DNA of 64,000 nucleotides from Tellurirhabdus rosea (lineage in GTDB: Bacteria; Bacteroidota; Bacteroidia; Cytophagales; Spirosomataceae). Where the stretch lies: assembly GCF_026278345.1 (NCBI RefSeq), contig NZ_CP111085.1, positions 3,427,501 to 3,491,500 of the forward strand, given 5' to 3'. Shown here piece by piece: positions 1 through 9,752 of the stretch. Below the pieces are notes generated by a model. It was given only the letters and a program-made list of their open reading frames with translations. It did no database searches and had not been told where the DNA came from. Numbering within the stretch: the first letter of the stretch is position 1; each line of letters starts with the position of its first letter. Made by a program: the position numbers and the translations under genes.

Positions 1-2538
1 ACGGACGTGACCGAAATGCCGCTCGACCCGCAGGAAATCGAAACGGTAACGGTCGTCAAGGACATTGTCGGAAAAACAATGCTGGGCCCCCGCGCCGCCG
101 ACGGGATTATTTACATCAAGACCAAACGCGGCCGCAAAAACGAACGCGTCCTGAACGTCAACGCCGAACAGGGCGTCAGCGTCGTGGACCGCTTCCCGGG
201 CTGGGCCTCGGGTGCCGAATACGCCCGCCTGAACAACGTGGCCCGCACCAACAGCGCCCTGCCGGCGCTCTACAGCGAATCGGCCATCGGGGAATACGCC
301 AAAAACGACCCGTACAACATGTACTACCCAAGCGTGGATTTCCGGCAGATGATGCTGAAAAACACGAAGGCGTTTCGGCGGTACAACCTGTCGTCGACGG
401 GCGGTAACGACGTGGTGCAGTACAGCGCCTACCTCGGTTACAACGGCGAAGGCGACATCTACAAGATGGGCGCGAAGTCGGATTACAACCGGCTCAATGT
501 CCGCTCCAACATCGACGTCAAGATCAACGACCTGATCAAGATCAAGTTCGACTTCTTCGGCGGGGTGAGCTTCCGGCGGTCGTCCAACTACGGATACAAC
601 TCCAACTTCACCAGCGACGACGGCAACACGAACACCGCCCTCGACCTGGTCGAGCTCAATACGGCCCTGAACGACATCACCAACACGCCGCCGATTGCCT
701 TCCCGGTCTACGCCGCTTTCGGCGACAATCCGGTGGCACCCTGGTACGCGGTCAGTTCCAACTCCAGCTTCCGCCAGAACCCGATCGGTAACCTGATGCA
801 CAACGGCTACTACACGGAAACCGGCCGGACGGGCGCGTCGAACATGACCTTCGAGTACGACATGAAGGAAATGGTGCCGGGCCTCAAATCGCGGACGTAC
901 GTAGGCTTCAACCTCTACAACAGCGTGCGCATCGGGAAGGCCGAAGACTACATTGCCTACATCGTGACGCCGGGCAAAACGGCCTCCGGTGCGGACACCA
1001 CCCGCCTGTCGAAGGTACACGACGGCGTAGACATGGCGGGGATGGCCAAGCTGCACGATTACTACACGCAGCGGTTTGTGGTCTACCAGAACCTGAGCTA
1101 CGAAAAAGCCTGGAACGGGCACGACCTGCAGGCCGGGGCCACCTACTACATTTCCAAAAATGCCCGCAACGGCATCGAGGAACCGCAGCGCCAGCAGAAC
1201 GGCATCTTCACGGGCCGCTACAGCTTCCGCGACCGCTACATGTTCCACGGCGTGCTGAACTACGCCGGGACGTCCGGCTTCGCCAAAGGCAAGCGCTATG
1301 CCCTGTTCCCGGCCGTGGGTCTGGGTTGGGTGCTGTCCGAAGAGCCGTTCATGCAGAAAATCAAAGGCATCGATTACCTGAAGCTGCGGGCAGAAGGCGG
1401 TGTGCTGGGCTTCGAAAGCTTCCTGACGCCGTTCCTGTATCTCGACCGCTGGGGCGTCAACACCAGCGGCTCGGCCTTCGGACCGTATTCGACCGGGCAG
1501 TGGTTCGGCAGCAACACGGACAACTCCGTTTACCGGACTACCCCGAGCCGCATCGGCAACCCGGACCTGACCTGGGAAACCCGCAAGGAGTTCAGCGTGG
1601 GTCTGGATGCGCTGGTGCTGAACCGCAAACTGTCGCTGGAACTGACCTACTTCAATAACCTCCGCGACGGCATTGTGTCGCAGCTGGCCAACACGGTGCC
1701 GTTCGTCGGCGGCATTTCGACCGCGCGGCCCTGGTACAACTACAACAAAGTCCGGTACTTCGGCGTCGAAACGGGCCTGCAATACAGCGACCAGATCGGC
1801 GCGCTGCGGTTCTCGGTAGGGGGGAATGCCGCCGTTCAGAGCAGCAAAATCCTGATGTGGGATGAACCGAAATACCGGTTCGAGTACCAGTCGCGCATTG
1901 GCCTGCCCATCGACGCCTTCTGGGGACAGACCTACGTCGGGAAATTTGCCAGCGATGCCGATACCCGCCAGGTGCCGCAGATTTACGACGAAGTGCTGAT
2001 GAAAGGTGACCTGAAATACCAGGACATGAACGGCGACGGCGTCGTGGACGACAACGACCAGAGCCGGATCGGCAACACCACGCCGCGTCTGACGTATGCC
2101 CTGAACCTGAGGGTCAGCTACCGGAATTTCGAACTGACCGGCCTCGGCACCGGCCGGGCGTTCTACGACATTCCGATGACCAACAAGTACTTCTGGAGCG
2201 GCTGGGGCGACAACAACTACTCGAATTTTGTGAAGAACAACATCGACGGCCAGTATCCGCGCCTGACGTATTACAAGGTGAACAACAACTTCATCAACTC
2301 CAGTTTCTGGCTGCGGGACGGTGGTTTCTTCAAAATTCAGAACGTCGAACTGGCTTACAACCTGCCCGTGGGCGCCGGCAACATCTTCGGCTCGCGGGGT
2401 GCCCGGCTGTTTGTCCGGGGCGCCAATCTGCTGACGATCTCGAAGATCAAGGATGTTGATCCGGAATCGATCAACTCCGGCGTGACGGTGTACCCCCTGT
2501 TCAAAACCTTCACCGGAGGCTTTAAACTTACTTTCTAG
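1..2538 (+). CDS. SusC/RagA-family TonB-dependent outer-membrane receptor (5' partial)
   Basis: This is the C-terminal part of a SusC-like receptor, which imports oligosaccharides or other large nutrients across the outer membrane using TonB energy. The frame is open from the window edge, so the signal peptide, carboxypeptidase-regulatory domain and most of the plug lie upstream. The first visible residues are the end of the plug, with the family's VVKD...AADGIIYIKTKRG pattern. The rest is a long barrel rich in aromatic and Asn residues. Near residue 680 it has the NGDGVVDDND acidic segment followed by RIGN that is common in SusC proteins, and it ends in a terminal Phe typical of outer-membrane barrels. 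It is 12 nt upstream of a SusD gene, in the same operon. The substrate cannot be told from this sequence. Confidence 0.95.
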   Translation, partial: TDVTEMPLDPQEIETVTVVKDIVGKTMLGPRAADGIIYIKTKRGRKNERVLNVNAEQGVSVVDRFPGWASGAEYARLNNVARTNSALPALYSESAIGEYAKNDPYNMYYPSVDFRQMMLKNTKAFRRYNLSSTGGNDVVQYSAYLGYNGEGDIYKMGAKSDYNRLNVRSNIDVKINDLIKIKFDFFGGVSFRRSSNYGYNSNFTSDDGNTNTALDLVELNTALNDITNTPPIAFPVYAAFGDNPVAPWYAVSSNSSFRQNPIGNLMHNGYYTETGRTGASNMTFEYDMKEMVPGLKSRTYVGFNLYNSVRIGKAEDYIAYIVTPGKTASGADTTRLSKVHDGVDMAGMAKLHDYYTQRFVVYQNLSYEKAWNGHDLQAGATYYISKNARNGIEEPQRQQNGIFTGRYSFRDRYMFHGVLNYAGTSGFAKGKRYALFPAVGLGWVLSEEPFMQKIKGIDYLKLRAEGGVLGFESFLTPFLYLDRWGVNTSGSAFGPYSTGQWFGSNTDNSVYRTTPSRIGNPDLTWETRKEFSVGLDALVLNRKLSLELTYFNNLRDGIVSQLANTVPFVGGISTARPWYNYNKVRYFGVETGLQYSDQIGALRFSVGGNAAVQSSKILMWDEPKYRFEYQSRIGLPIDAFWGQTYVGKFASDADTRQVPQIYDEVLMKGDLKYQDMNGDGVVDDNDQSRIGNTTPRLTYALNLRVSYRNFELTGLGTGRAFYDIPMTNKYFWSGWGDNNYSNFVKNNIDGQYPRLTYYKVNNNFINSSFWLRDGGFFKIQNVELAYNLPVGAGNIFGSRGARLFVRGANLLTISKIKDVDPESINSGVTVYPLFKTFTGGFKLTF

Positions 2539-2550
2539 CAGCGTATCGGT

Positions 2551-4353
2551 ATGAAATTCAGTTCAATATATTCCAAAAGCGTCGCTGTTCTGGCCCTTTC
2601 GGGCTTCCTGTTTGCTTCCTGCGTGGACTATCTGGACCCGTTCCCGAACGGCAACCGGACCACGGAGGATATCTGGAAATTTCAGGACATGGTGCAGGGG
2701 CTGGTCGGCCAGTGTTACGACAACATGCCCCGGAACTACAACGACAACGAAGGCGTCTACCTCGACGGCACGACGGACGACGTGGTCATTACCAGCACCA
2801 CCAACAGCATGACCCGCCTGGCCGTGGGTGCGCTGCCGACCAGCCAGGACCCGTTCCGGACGTACTGGGACCGGGATTACCGCTCGATCTACCTCGTCAA
2901 TCTGTTCCTGAAAGACCGGCGCGGTTACAACACCCGTTTTCTGGTGAACGAACACCTCGACAGTCTGGTGAAGAACCGCCTGCAGGGCGAAGCGTTCGCG
3001 CTGCGGGCCTGGTTCCAGTGGGACCTGCTGCAGAAATTCGGCGGCAAAGCAACGAACGGGCAACTGCTCGGCTTCCCGATTGTGCTCGACCCGATCGACA
3101 TCAAGACCGAGACCAACCTGGCCCGCAATACCTATGACGAATGCGTCCGGCAGATCATCGCCGACTGCGACTCGGCTTACAAATACCTGCCCATTGCGCA
3201 CCGCGATTTCCTTGTTCCGAACGTAAACGACCGTGTCTATGCCGGATCGCGCTACTGGGGCCGCTTCGACGGCATCACCACCCGGGCGCTGAAGGCAATG
3301 GTGTACCTGACCTGGGCCAGCCCGCGCTTCAATCCGTCGAACGACCTGACCCGCTGGGATCTGGCCGCCAAAAACGCGAAGGAAGTGATTGACTTCAAAA
3401 TGAAAGTGGACGCCGTCACCAATGGCTTCAACGCCACGCGGGCCGTCAACTGGTTTGATCCCAACCACCCGGGGATCGTCTTCTCGTCGCGGTACAACAA
3501 TGCTAACGACGCCATGGAGCGGATGTTCTACCCCGGCGGATTCCAGGGCACCGGCTCGGTCGGCGCGACGCAGGAACTCGTGGACGCCTTCCCGATGAAG
3601 AACGGCTACCCGATCACCGACCCGCGCAGCCTCTACGACCCGGCAAAACCGTACGAAAACCGCGATCCGCGTTTCTACGCAAACATCTTCCACAACGGAG
3701 CCAAAGCGGTGAAGATCAACACGACCACGACCATGTACACCTTCGAAAACTGGGCGAACGGCGGGAAGGATGCGGCCGGACCGGCGGTCAACAGCCGGAC
3801 GAATTACCACATCAAGAAAATGGTGTTCATGGGGCTGAACTGGGCCGATAACTCCATCAACCGCCAGCCGCACGCCAAGTATTTCATCCGCTGGGAGCAC
3901 ATGCTGCTGACGTTCGCCGAAGCCGCCAACCAGATGGATGGGCCGCTCAGCGCTCGTTACGGTATGTCGGCCAAAGACGCGATGGGGTATCTGCGCGCCC
4001 GCAACAACAGCGACGGCGGCCGGGGCTTTACGTCCGATCCTTACCTGACGGAAGTGGCCGCGGGAGGCAAAACGGTGTTCGACCAGTTTGTCAAAAATGA
4101 GCGGCGGATCGAGGTGTGCTTTGAAGGCATGCGCTTCTACGACCTGCGCCGCTGGTCAACCAACCTGACGGACCTCAACAAGCCGGTGCACATGGCCAAA
4201 ATCACCCGTAATCCGGACGGCACGTTTACGTACAAGATGGACGAAGTGGTCGAAACGCGCTCGTATAAATCCGCCTACCTGCCCATTCCGTACGACGAAA
4301 TGCTGCGGATGAGCAGACTGGTGCAAAACGAAGGCTGGGATACCTGGAAATAA
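2551..4353 (+). CDS. SusD/RagB-family nutrient-binding outer-membrane lipoprotein
   Basis: This is the surface lipoprotein partner of the upstream SusC receptor, forming the lid of the SusCD transporter. The 600-residue protein starts with a lipoprotein signal peptide ending in the lipobox FASC, so Cys24 would be lipidated. It then shows the RagB/SusD architecture. The C-terminal part carries the family pattern ending in an RRIEVCFEGMRFYDLRRW segment and a PIPYDEML segment close to the end. The start follows the susC stop by 12 nt and the next gene follows after 17 nt, so the three genes are almost certainly co-transcribed. No nearby glycosidase or sigma/anti-sigma pair is visible to suggest the substrate. 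Confidence 0.95.
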   Translation: MKFSSIYSKSVAVLALSGFLFASCVDYLDPFPNGNRTTEDIWKFQDMVQGLVGQCYDNMPRNYNDNEGVYLDGTTDDVVITSTTNSMTRLAVGALPTSQDPFRTYWDRDYRSIYLVNLFLKDRRGYNTRFLVNEHLDSLVKNRLQGEAFALRAWFQWDLLQKFGGKATNGQLLGFPIVLDPIDIKTETNLARNTYDECVRQIIADCDSAYKYLPIAHRDFLVPNVNDRVYAGSRYWGRFDGITTRALKAMVYLTWASPRFNPSNDLTRWDLAAKNAKEVIDFKMKVDAVTNGFNATRAVNWFDPNHPGIVFSSRYNNANDAMERMFYPGGFQGTGSVGATQELVDAFPMKNGYPITDPRSLYDPAKPYENRDPRFYANIFHNGAKAVKINTTTTMYTFENWANGGKDAAGPAVNSRTNYHIKKMVFMGLNWADNSINRQPHAKYFIRWEHMLLTFAEAANQMDGPLSARYGMSAKDAMGYLRARNNSDGGRGFTSDPYLTEVAAGGKTVFDQFVKNERRIEVCFEGMRFYDLRRWSTNLTDLNKPVHMAKITRNPDGTFTYKMDEVVETRSYKSAYLPIPYDEMLRMSRLVQNEGWDTWK

Positions 4354-4370
4354 TTGAAATTGAAGATGCT

Positions 4371-5336
4371 ATGAAAAAGATTCTATGCGTGTGTGCCTTG
4401 CTTTCGGCCCTGCTGTCGTCCTGCTACGAACCGTATATCAAGGATTTTGACTACACCTCGATTTACTTCATGTACCAGACCAACGTCCGGACGTTTGTGG
4501 TCGGCGAAGGCATGAAAATCGAAGTGGGGGCGGCCTTGGGCGGCATCCGGGAAAATACCCGCGACCGGGTCGTGAACTTTACGCTGGACCCCAAACTGGT
4601 GAACGCCGAGGCGCTGGCCGCCATGAAAACCGGGGCCGCCTACATCAAGGATGCGGTGCAGACGGTGGACACGCTCAAAGTGATTCCGTCGAATTACTTC
4701 ACCATTTCCGACAACGCAAAGATGGTCATCAAAGCCGGGAAACACTCGGGCTCGGTGGTCATCAAAGCGGATTCGGCCCGGTTCCTGCAGGACGCCGCGA
4801 CCCTCCGGCCGGTGTATGCACTGCCGTTCTACATCGTTTCGGCCGATGCCGATTCGCTCGTGCGGGCCAAGCGGTCCGCCGTGATTGCCCTCAAGTACGA
4901 GAACATGCTTTTCGGAAACTACTGGCATGGCGGCGTTACGACGGTGAAGGATGCGACGGGCAAGGTTGTCCGGACGGTGAATTATTTCACGACCATTCCC
5001 TCGCCGGAAGGCAAGGTGATGGCCCTGAAGACAATCGCGCCGAACGCTCTGGTGACCAACAAGATCAGCGACCAGACGGGTGCCATGAAACTGACGCTGC
5101 AAGGCAACAGCGTGATCGTCAGCCAGGCCCCCGGCTCGCGGGTAATCGTGGAACCCGATGGCGAAAGTGTTTTCAACCGGTCTAAGCTACTGCAAAACCG
5201 GAAAATCATCCTGAAGTACAAATACGCCAACGCCGACGGCACCACCTCCTTCGCCCAGGACACCCTCACCTTCCGCAACCGCATCCGCGACGGCGTGAAC
5301 GAGTGGCAGGACGAAAACCCGGCGAATTATCAGTAA
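4371..5336 (+). CDS. DUF1735-type surface lipoprotein of the SusCD operon
   Basis: This is a 321-residue predicted lipoprotein. Its signal peptide ends in LLSSC, giving lipidated Cys18. The N-terminal half resembles the DUF1735 domain seen in proteins encoded right after SusCD pairs (beta-rich, with an ISDNAKMVIKAG segment and a following SGSVVIKAD strand). The C-terminal half resembles the DUF4361-like domain of the same proteins. Such proteins usually act as accessory glycan-binding or surface proteins. The assignment rests on remembered family patterns plus operon position and was not searched. A strong hairpin terminator follows at 5389-5418. Confidence 0.75.
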   Translation: MKKILCVCALLSALLSSCYEPYIKDFDYTSIYFMYQTNVRTFVVGEGMKIEVGAALGGIRENTRDRVVNFTLDPKLVNAEALAAMKTGAAYIKDAVQTVDTLKVIPSNYFTISDNAKMVIKAGKHSGSVVIKADSARFLQDAATLRPVYALPFYIVSADADSLVRAKRSAVIALKYENMLFGNYWHGGVTTVKDATGKVVRTVNYFTTIPSPEGKVMALKTIAPNALVTNKISDQTGAMKLTLQGNSVIVSQAPGSRVIVEPDGESVFNRSKLLQNRKIILKYKYANADGTTSFAQDTLTFRNRIRDGVNEWQDENPANYQ

Positions 5337-5388
5337 TTGTTCTCGGGAAGCAGCCGTCGCGCCCGAAAGGCAAATGCTCATAAAAGTC

Positions 5389-5426
5389 AAGAGCCCATCT
5401 CAACCGAGATGGGCTCTTGCTGTTTT
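5389..5426. terminator. Terminator after the susCD operon
   Basis: A perfect 13-bp stem (5389-5401 with 5406-5418) closes a 4-nt AACC loop and is followed by a T-rich stretch at 5421-5426. It sits between the converging susCD operon and the minus-strand TonB receptor. It fits a Rho-independent terminator for the plus strand. Confidence 0.85.
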
Positions 5427-5447
5427 ACTCCAGAGGTCTATTGTCTC

Positions 5448-5495
5448 TTGTCTTTCCTCTTTTGTCTTTCCTCTTTTGTCTTTCCTCTTTTGTCT
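5448..5495. repeat. 14-bp tandem repeat (two 7-nt words), 3.4 copies
   Basis: The unit TTGTCTTTCCTCTT occurs three times head to tail, followed by a partial copy. Each unit is two 7-nt words, TTGTCTT and TCCTCTT. The array ends exactly at the stop codon of the minus-strand TonB receptor. It has the same 7-nt periodicity as the palindromic repeats elsewhere in the window, but it is not itself palindromic. Confidence 0.8.
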
Positions 5496-8400
5496 CAGAA
5501 ACTATACCTCGCTCCCAACTGGAACTGGTACGGGTTGCCCGACGGCGCTACCACCCCCGCCGTATTGACGCGGTAGTTGAACTGCCCGGTCGTCCGGTCG
5601 AAGTTCGGAACGGCCGGCGAGGTGGCCGTAGCCGGGATGCCGAGCGCATACAGCGCCTGCGAGCTCAGCGATTTGTTGACGCCCCACGACTTGTTGAGGA
5701 AGTTGGCGAAGTTGAAGCAGTCGGCCGAAATCTCCAGGCTGTGCTTTTTGTAGAACGTAAACCGCTTGCTGGCCCGGATGTCCCACACGCCGAAGAAGCC
5801 GTTGATGCCGCCATTCCGCTCGGCCATCCGGCCGTTGTACTTCGTGATGTAGTCCTTGATGCTCTGGCTGGCGTCCGGGTTGTTCAGAATCGCCTGCAAA
5901 CCCGCTTTCACATTAGCCGGTACATTCTCACCGTTGCGGTCGAAGATGTAGGCCAGATCGTTGGTGCCCACGAAGTCGGCGTTGGTGTTGGCACCCGACA
6001 GCAGCGAGTAGCGCGTCCCGCCGATGCCCGAATACCGAACGCCGACGCTGATGCCGTAGAACGTGGGCAGCGTGCCGAAGAACACAACTTTGTGACGGAA
6101 TTGGTTGTCCGAATACGTTACCCGGCTCAGGTCGCGCGGATCGTCTTTCACCGGCAGTACCAGCGTGGCCGTGTTGGCGACGTTGCCATTAAACGAAGTA
6201 TTGTCCCGGGTATCGTTCCAGGTGTAGCTGACCGTAATTTCGCCGTCGCGGAAGTACTGGTACGTGGCGTCGGCCACCACGGCGAAGTTATTGACCTTGC
6301 CCGTGCTGTTGAGTTCCAGAACGCGGCCCAGCTTGTTGCTGACGCGGCCCTGCAGCCAGTCGCCCGCGCCGTTGGCCGGCATGGTGTTCAGGGGCACGTA
6401 AACGCCCCGGTTCTCTTCGTTTGCCAGGCGGAAGTACGGGTTGGCCACCATGTTGCGGTCCACGTAGACGTAGTTGTTGCGGCCCAGCGTCATGAAACCG
6501 GCCACACCCACCCGGAATTTGTCCGTCAGGAAGCGGTTGTACGAGAGGTTCGCCTTGTACATGATGGGCACCTTCGCGTCCGGACCGTTCAGGTTGATGG
6601 TCGGCAGCTGGAACTGGGCCAGCGTCGGGATGCTCGCGTAATTGCTGCGGTACGCCCGGAAGTCAGGCGTCGGAATGTTCGGGGAGCGAACGTCCACCGT
6701 CGCCAGGTGCTTGCCGTCGAAGGTCAGGTTGTTGATAACCATGTAGTTGTTGATGTCGGACGCAAAAATCCCGGCTCCGAATCGGATGATGTCGCGGCGC
6801 TGGTCGTTCACGTCCCAGGTCAGCTGAATCCGCGGCTGGACCACAAACGACTTGATTTTGTTGTCGGTCCGGAGCTTCAACTCGTCGTACACCAGCTGGT
6901 TCAGCGGGGCCGACGGGTAACGCGCCAGGTCGAAGCGCAGACCGGCGGTCAGGTCGAGGCCGGTGGCGAGGCGGGTGCTCATCTGTCCGTAGGCCCCGGC
7001 GTTCAGGATGCCGCCTTTCACGGTCAGGTCGTCCACCAGCGGCACTTCGCGGTAGTAGCGGTAGGGCTGGAGCCGTTCAAAATTGTCGAGGGCCGAGGTG
7101 TTGCCCGATACGTTGTAATGAAAACGCCCGTTCACTTCGCTGCCGTAGATGGAAGAGGCGTGGGTGTACATCAGGTCCAGACCAAGCGTGTACTGCACCT
7201 TGTCGGTGTTGTAATACAGGTTATCCACCAGTTGCAGCACGTTGTTGCGGAAGCTTTCCTGCGCAAAACGGTGACCGCCCATCTGGATGTTGGTCGAGCG
7301 GGTGCCCCCGGCGACGGTGGAAACTACGTTCTCGACGATGGCACGCGGAATGTTGGCATCCGGCAGCTGGTCGCCGGGGCTGCTGTCCTGGAAGGTGTAC
7401 AGGTGCTGGAGCTTCAGTTCGTTCGTGACTTTCGGATTCAGAGAGGTCCGCAGCGTTGCCAGCAGGCTGTTGTCCATGTTGTAGTCATTGCCGTACGACT
7501 CGTAGATGTTGATCGCCGTATTGTCGGCCAGACCCAGTTTGTTGCGGTCGCTGGTGTAGTTGTTCCGGATCGTCAGCAGGTTTTTCGGGTTGATCTGCCA
7601 GTCGAGGCGGAGAAAGGCCGCGTCCGAACCGCGCACTTTGTCGAAGGAACCGTACTGCGGCGAGGCCGACGTCCCGTACTGGTTACGGGCGATGGACACA
7701 AAGCGGTCGAGGGTCGTCCGGGTGGTGTTGAAACGGTTTTCGTCGGTGGCCGACTGAATGTCGGCGATGATCAGCGGGCGCGAGTCCTGCTGGTGGTCCC
7801 AGACGGCAAAAAAGTGCAGCTTGTCCTTGATCAGCGGACCGCCCAGGGCGAAGCCGTACTGGTTGGTCGAGAACTTGTTTACGCGCTTGTTGCCCCGGAT
7901 GTCGTACGGGCTCGACAGCCAGTCGGCGCGGGTGTAGTTGAAGGCACTGCCGCTCAGCTGGTTGGTTCCGGCTTTGGTCACGGCGCTCACCGTACCGCCC
8001 CCGGCCCGGCCGAAGGTGACATCGTACTGGTTCGTGACGACCTTGAATTCGCGGACCGCTTCAATCGAAATGGAGTAGGGCGCACCGCTCCGGCTGGTCG
8101 TGGCCCCCGCCGAAGTCGGGTTTTTGGCGTTCATCCCGTCGATGGTGTAGTTCGTGGATGAACCGAGTTGGCCGGAGAGGTTGCCGCCGCGGCTCAGGGG
8201 CGACAGGTCCATCAGGGAGGTGAAATTCCGTCCGTTGACCGGCAGCGTGGCAATGGAGCGGGCCGAAATGGTCGTGGCCGCGCCGAAGTTCTCGACCTTG
8301 TTTTTGAGCCCCGAGGCCACCACCTGCACCACTTCCAGCGTCTGGTTGTCTTCTTGCATGGACAGGTTGACGCGCACGGCATCACCCTGGTTGAGGGCGT

Positions 8401-8686
8401 ACCCGGTCCGTTTCTGTTCGCCGAATCCGATGAACGTGACCTTTACGGTGTACGGCCCGCCGAGCGGCAGTTCCTTGAACAGATACTCGCCCTTGGCGTT
8501 GGTCACGGTCCCGGTCGTGAAGCCGGTCGATTCGTTGCGAACCTGAACCGTGGCGCCCGCCAGCGGCGACTTGTTCGTTTCGGTAATGACGCCCGCGATG
8601 GACGCCTGGGTAGTCTGGGCCAGCGTTTGGCTCGTCGCCAGACAACCCATTAGGATAATAAGAAGAGAGAATAGAGTGTTTCTCAT
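5495..8686 (-). CDS. Oar-like TonB-dependent receptor with carboxypeptidase regulatory domain
   Basis: This is an outer-membrane receptor of 1063 residues. A signal peptide of about 24 residues ends in LAQ. It is followed by a carboxypeptidase-regulatory-like domain (about 28-110, with the YLFKELPLGGPYTVKV pattern), a plug domain (about 125-235, with the TINRF-free, Oar-type NYTIDGMNAKNP and GGGTVSAVTKAGTN segments), and a long barrel ending in RYSF. The domain order and length match Oar-type receptors of Bacteroidota and Myxococcus, whose substrates are mostly unknown. It stands alone, with no partner lipoprotein next to it. The ATG start at 8686 gives a clean signal peptide. A weak TCACTTTG box at 8714-8721 could be its -7 element. 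Confidence 0.9.
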   Translation of the reverse strand: MRNTLFSLLIILMGCLATSQTLAQTTQASIAGVITETNKSPLAGATVQVRNESTGFTTGTVTNAKGEYLFKELPLGGPYTVKVTFIGFGEQKRTGYALNQGDAVRVNLSMQEDNQTLEVVQVVASGLKNKVENFGAATTISARSIATLPVNGRNFTSLMDLSPLSRGGNLSGQLGSSTNYTIDGMNAKNPTSAGATTSRSGAPYSISIEAVREFKVVTNQYDVTFGRAGGGTVSAVTKAGTNQLSGSAFNYTRADWLSSPYDIRGNKRVNKFSTNQYGFALGGPLIKDKLHFFAVWDHQQDSRPLIIADIQSATDENRFNTTRTTLDRFVSIARNQYGTSASPQYGSFDKVRGSDAAFLRLDWQINPKNLLTIRNNYTSDRNKLGLADNTAINIYESYGNDYNMDNSLLATLRTSLNPKVTNELKLQHLYTFQDSSPGDQLPDANIPRAIVENVVSTVAGGTRSTNIQMGGHRFAQESFRNNVLQLVDNLYYNTDKVQYTLGLDLMYTHASSIYGSEVNGRFHYNVSGNTSALDNFERLQPYRYYREVPLVDDLTVKGGILNAGAYGQMSTRLATGLDLTAGLRFDLARYPSAPLNQLVYDELKLRTDNKIKSFVVQPRIQLTWDVNDQRRDIIRFGAGIFASDINNYMVINNLTFDGKHLATVDVRSPNIPTPDFRAYRSNYASIPTLAQFQLPTINLNGPDAKVPIMYKANLSYNRFLTDKFRVGVAGFMTLGRNNYVYVDRNMVANPYFRLANEENRGVYVPLNTMPANGAGDWLQGRVSNKLGRVLELNSTGKVNNFAVVADATYQYFRDGEITVSYTWNDTRDNTSFNGNVANTATLVLPVKDDPRDLSRVTYSDNQFRHKVVFFGTLPTFYGISVGVRYSGIGGTRYSLLSGANTNADFVGTNDLAYIFDRNGENVPANVKAGLQAILNNPDASQSIKDYITKYNGRMAERNGGINGFFGVWDIRASKRFTFYKKHSLEISADCFNFANFLNKSWGVNKSLSSQALYALGIPATATSPAVPNFDRTTGQFNYRVNTAGVVAPSGNPYQFQLGARYSF

Positions 8687-8893
8687 GCAGCAAATTGGTA
8701 GGTTTTACTGCTGCAAAGTGACCAAATGAGTGTTAAGCGTGTGTGAACGGCAGGTGAACTGTCTGTTATGGTTTTGGAGGCTGCTTAAAGAAAAAGTAAT
8801 CTGAGAGTGCCTTAAGCGCATTTTTCGAACAAAAGTCATTCCGAACTAGTCTGTTTCGGAAGTATCTTACCGCCCGAATCTGAATCTAACCCC

Positions 8894-9616
8894 ATGACCT
8901 TTCGTACATTTCCCGATTATCTTTCCCTTTCCCGCCAAACGGCCTGCTGCATGGCGGATTTATTAAAACGAAAACCAGCCGCCCTTATCTGCGTCGCTTC
9001 CGGTGATACGCCGCTGGGTGCCTATTCCGAATTTGTAAAGCTGGCGCAGGCCGGAGAGGCCGATACCAGCCAGGTCACTTTCGTGGGGCTGGACGAGTGG
9101 ATGGGCATGGGCCCTGAAGACGAGGGAAGCTGTAGCTGGTATTTGCAGCGCGGCCTGTTCGACCCGCTGAAGCTCCGGCCGGAGCAGGTACAGCTGTTCA
9201 GCACCCAAACGGACGATCCGCAGGCCGAGTGCGACCGGATCAACCGGCTGGTGTCCTGCAACGGCGGTTTCGACCTGATTATCGTCGGCGTGGGCCTCAA
9301 CGGGCATATTGCCATGAATGAACCGGGTACTTCCTTCAAAAGCGAAGCGCACGTTTCCGACCTGCACGAAACGACGATTGCCGTCGGACAGAAATATTTC
9401 AACCGCCCGACGCCGCTCGAAAAAGGCCTGACTGTCGGCCTGCGGCACGTGGCCGAGGCCCGGGAAGCCCTCCTGCTGGTCAGCGGGGCCAAAAAGGCGG
9501 CCGTGCTCAAAACCGCGCTGAAAGGGCCGGTGACGGAGGAGTTCCCGGCCAGTCTGTTCCAGATTCTGCCAAACGGCAAGGTCTGGGCCGATGCCGAAGC
9601 GGCGGGGGGATTATAA
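8894..9616 (+). CDS. nagB: Glucosamine-6-phosphate deaminase-family enzyme
   Basis: This protein converts glucosamine 6-phosphate to fructose 6-phosphate and ammonia, feeding amino sugars into glycolysis. The 240 residues show the family signatures SGDTPLGAY (about 36-44, phosphate binding), GLDEW with the general-base Asp67, and GVGLNGHIAMNEPG (132-145). Compared with the E. coli enzyme, His138 and Glu143 match the catalytic pair. Asn136 replaces the Asp at position 141 of E. coli; I recall that Asn also occurs there in Gram-positive enzymes, so this need not abolish activity. It is slightly shorter than E. coli NagB, which has 266 residues. A 6-phosphogluconolactonase-like role is the alternative, but the LDEW and NGH motifs favour NagB. 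Confidence 0.85.
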   Translation: MTFRTFPDYLSLSRQTACCMADLLKRKPAALICVASGDTPLGAYSEFVKLAQAGEADTSQVTFVGLDEWMGMGPEDEGSCSWYLQRGLFDPLKLRPEQVQLFSTQTDDPQAECDRINRLVSCNGGFDLIIVGVGLNGHIAMNEPGTSFKSEAHVSDLHETTIAVGQKYFNRPTPLEKGLTVGLRHVAEAREALLLVSGAKKAAVLKTALKGPVTEEFPASLFQILPNGKVWADAEAAGGL

Positions 9617-9621
9617 CGGGT

Positions 9622-9743
9622 TGGTTCCCGCAGATTTACACGGATTTTGTACGCAGATCTCCGCAGATTTTTTTCAATAGTAATCTGTGTAAATCTGCGT
9701 ACAAAATCCGCGCAAATCTGCGAGAAACCAATCTGTGGGAACC
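9622..9743. repeat. Long inverted repeat between converging genes (9-13 nt word spacing)
   Basis: Arms of about 30 bp (9629-9658 and 9693-9722) pair with two mismatches that can be G-U in RNA. The words ATCTGYG and GATTTACACG recur at roughly 10-13 nt steps. Outer words (TTGGTTCCCGC and the complementary GTGGGAACC) extend the symmetry. It lies between the ends of the nagB-like gene and the alpha/beta hydrolase gene, and could form a very stable hairpin in either transcript. Confidence 0.85.
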
Positions 9744-9752
9744 CCAATCGCG

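Noticed and set aside
1-5336. Complete polysaccharide utilisation locus
   Set aside because: No glycosidase, sulfatase or sigma/anti-sigma genes are visible in the window; only the SusCD core and one lipoprotein are supported.
5417-8161. Long plus-strand open frame opposite the Oar-like receptor
   Set aside because: It is antisense to a well-supported receptor, has Val/Arg/Gly-rich composition without domains, and is explained by the GC-rich codon use of the true gene.
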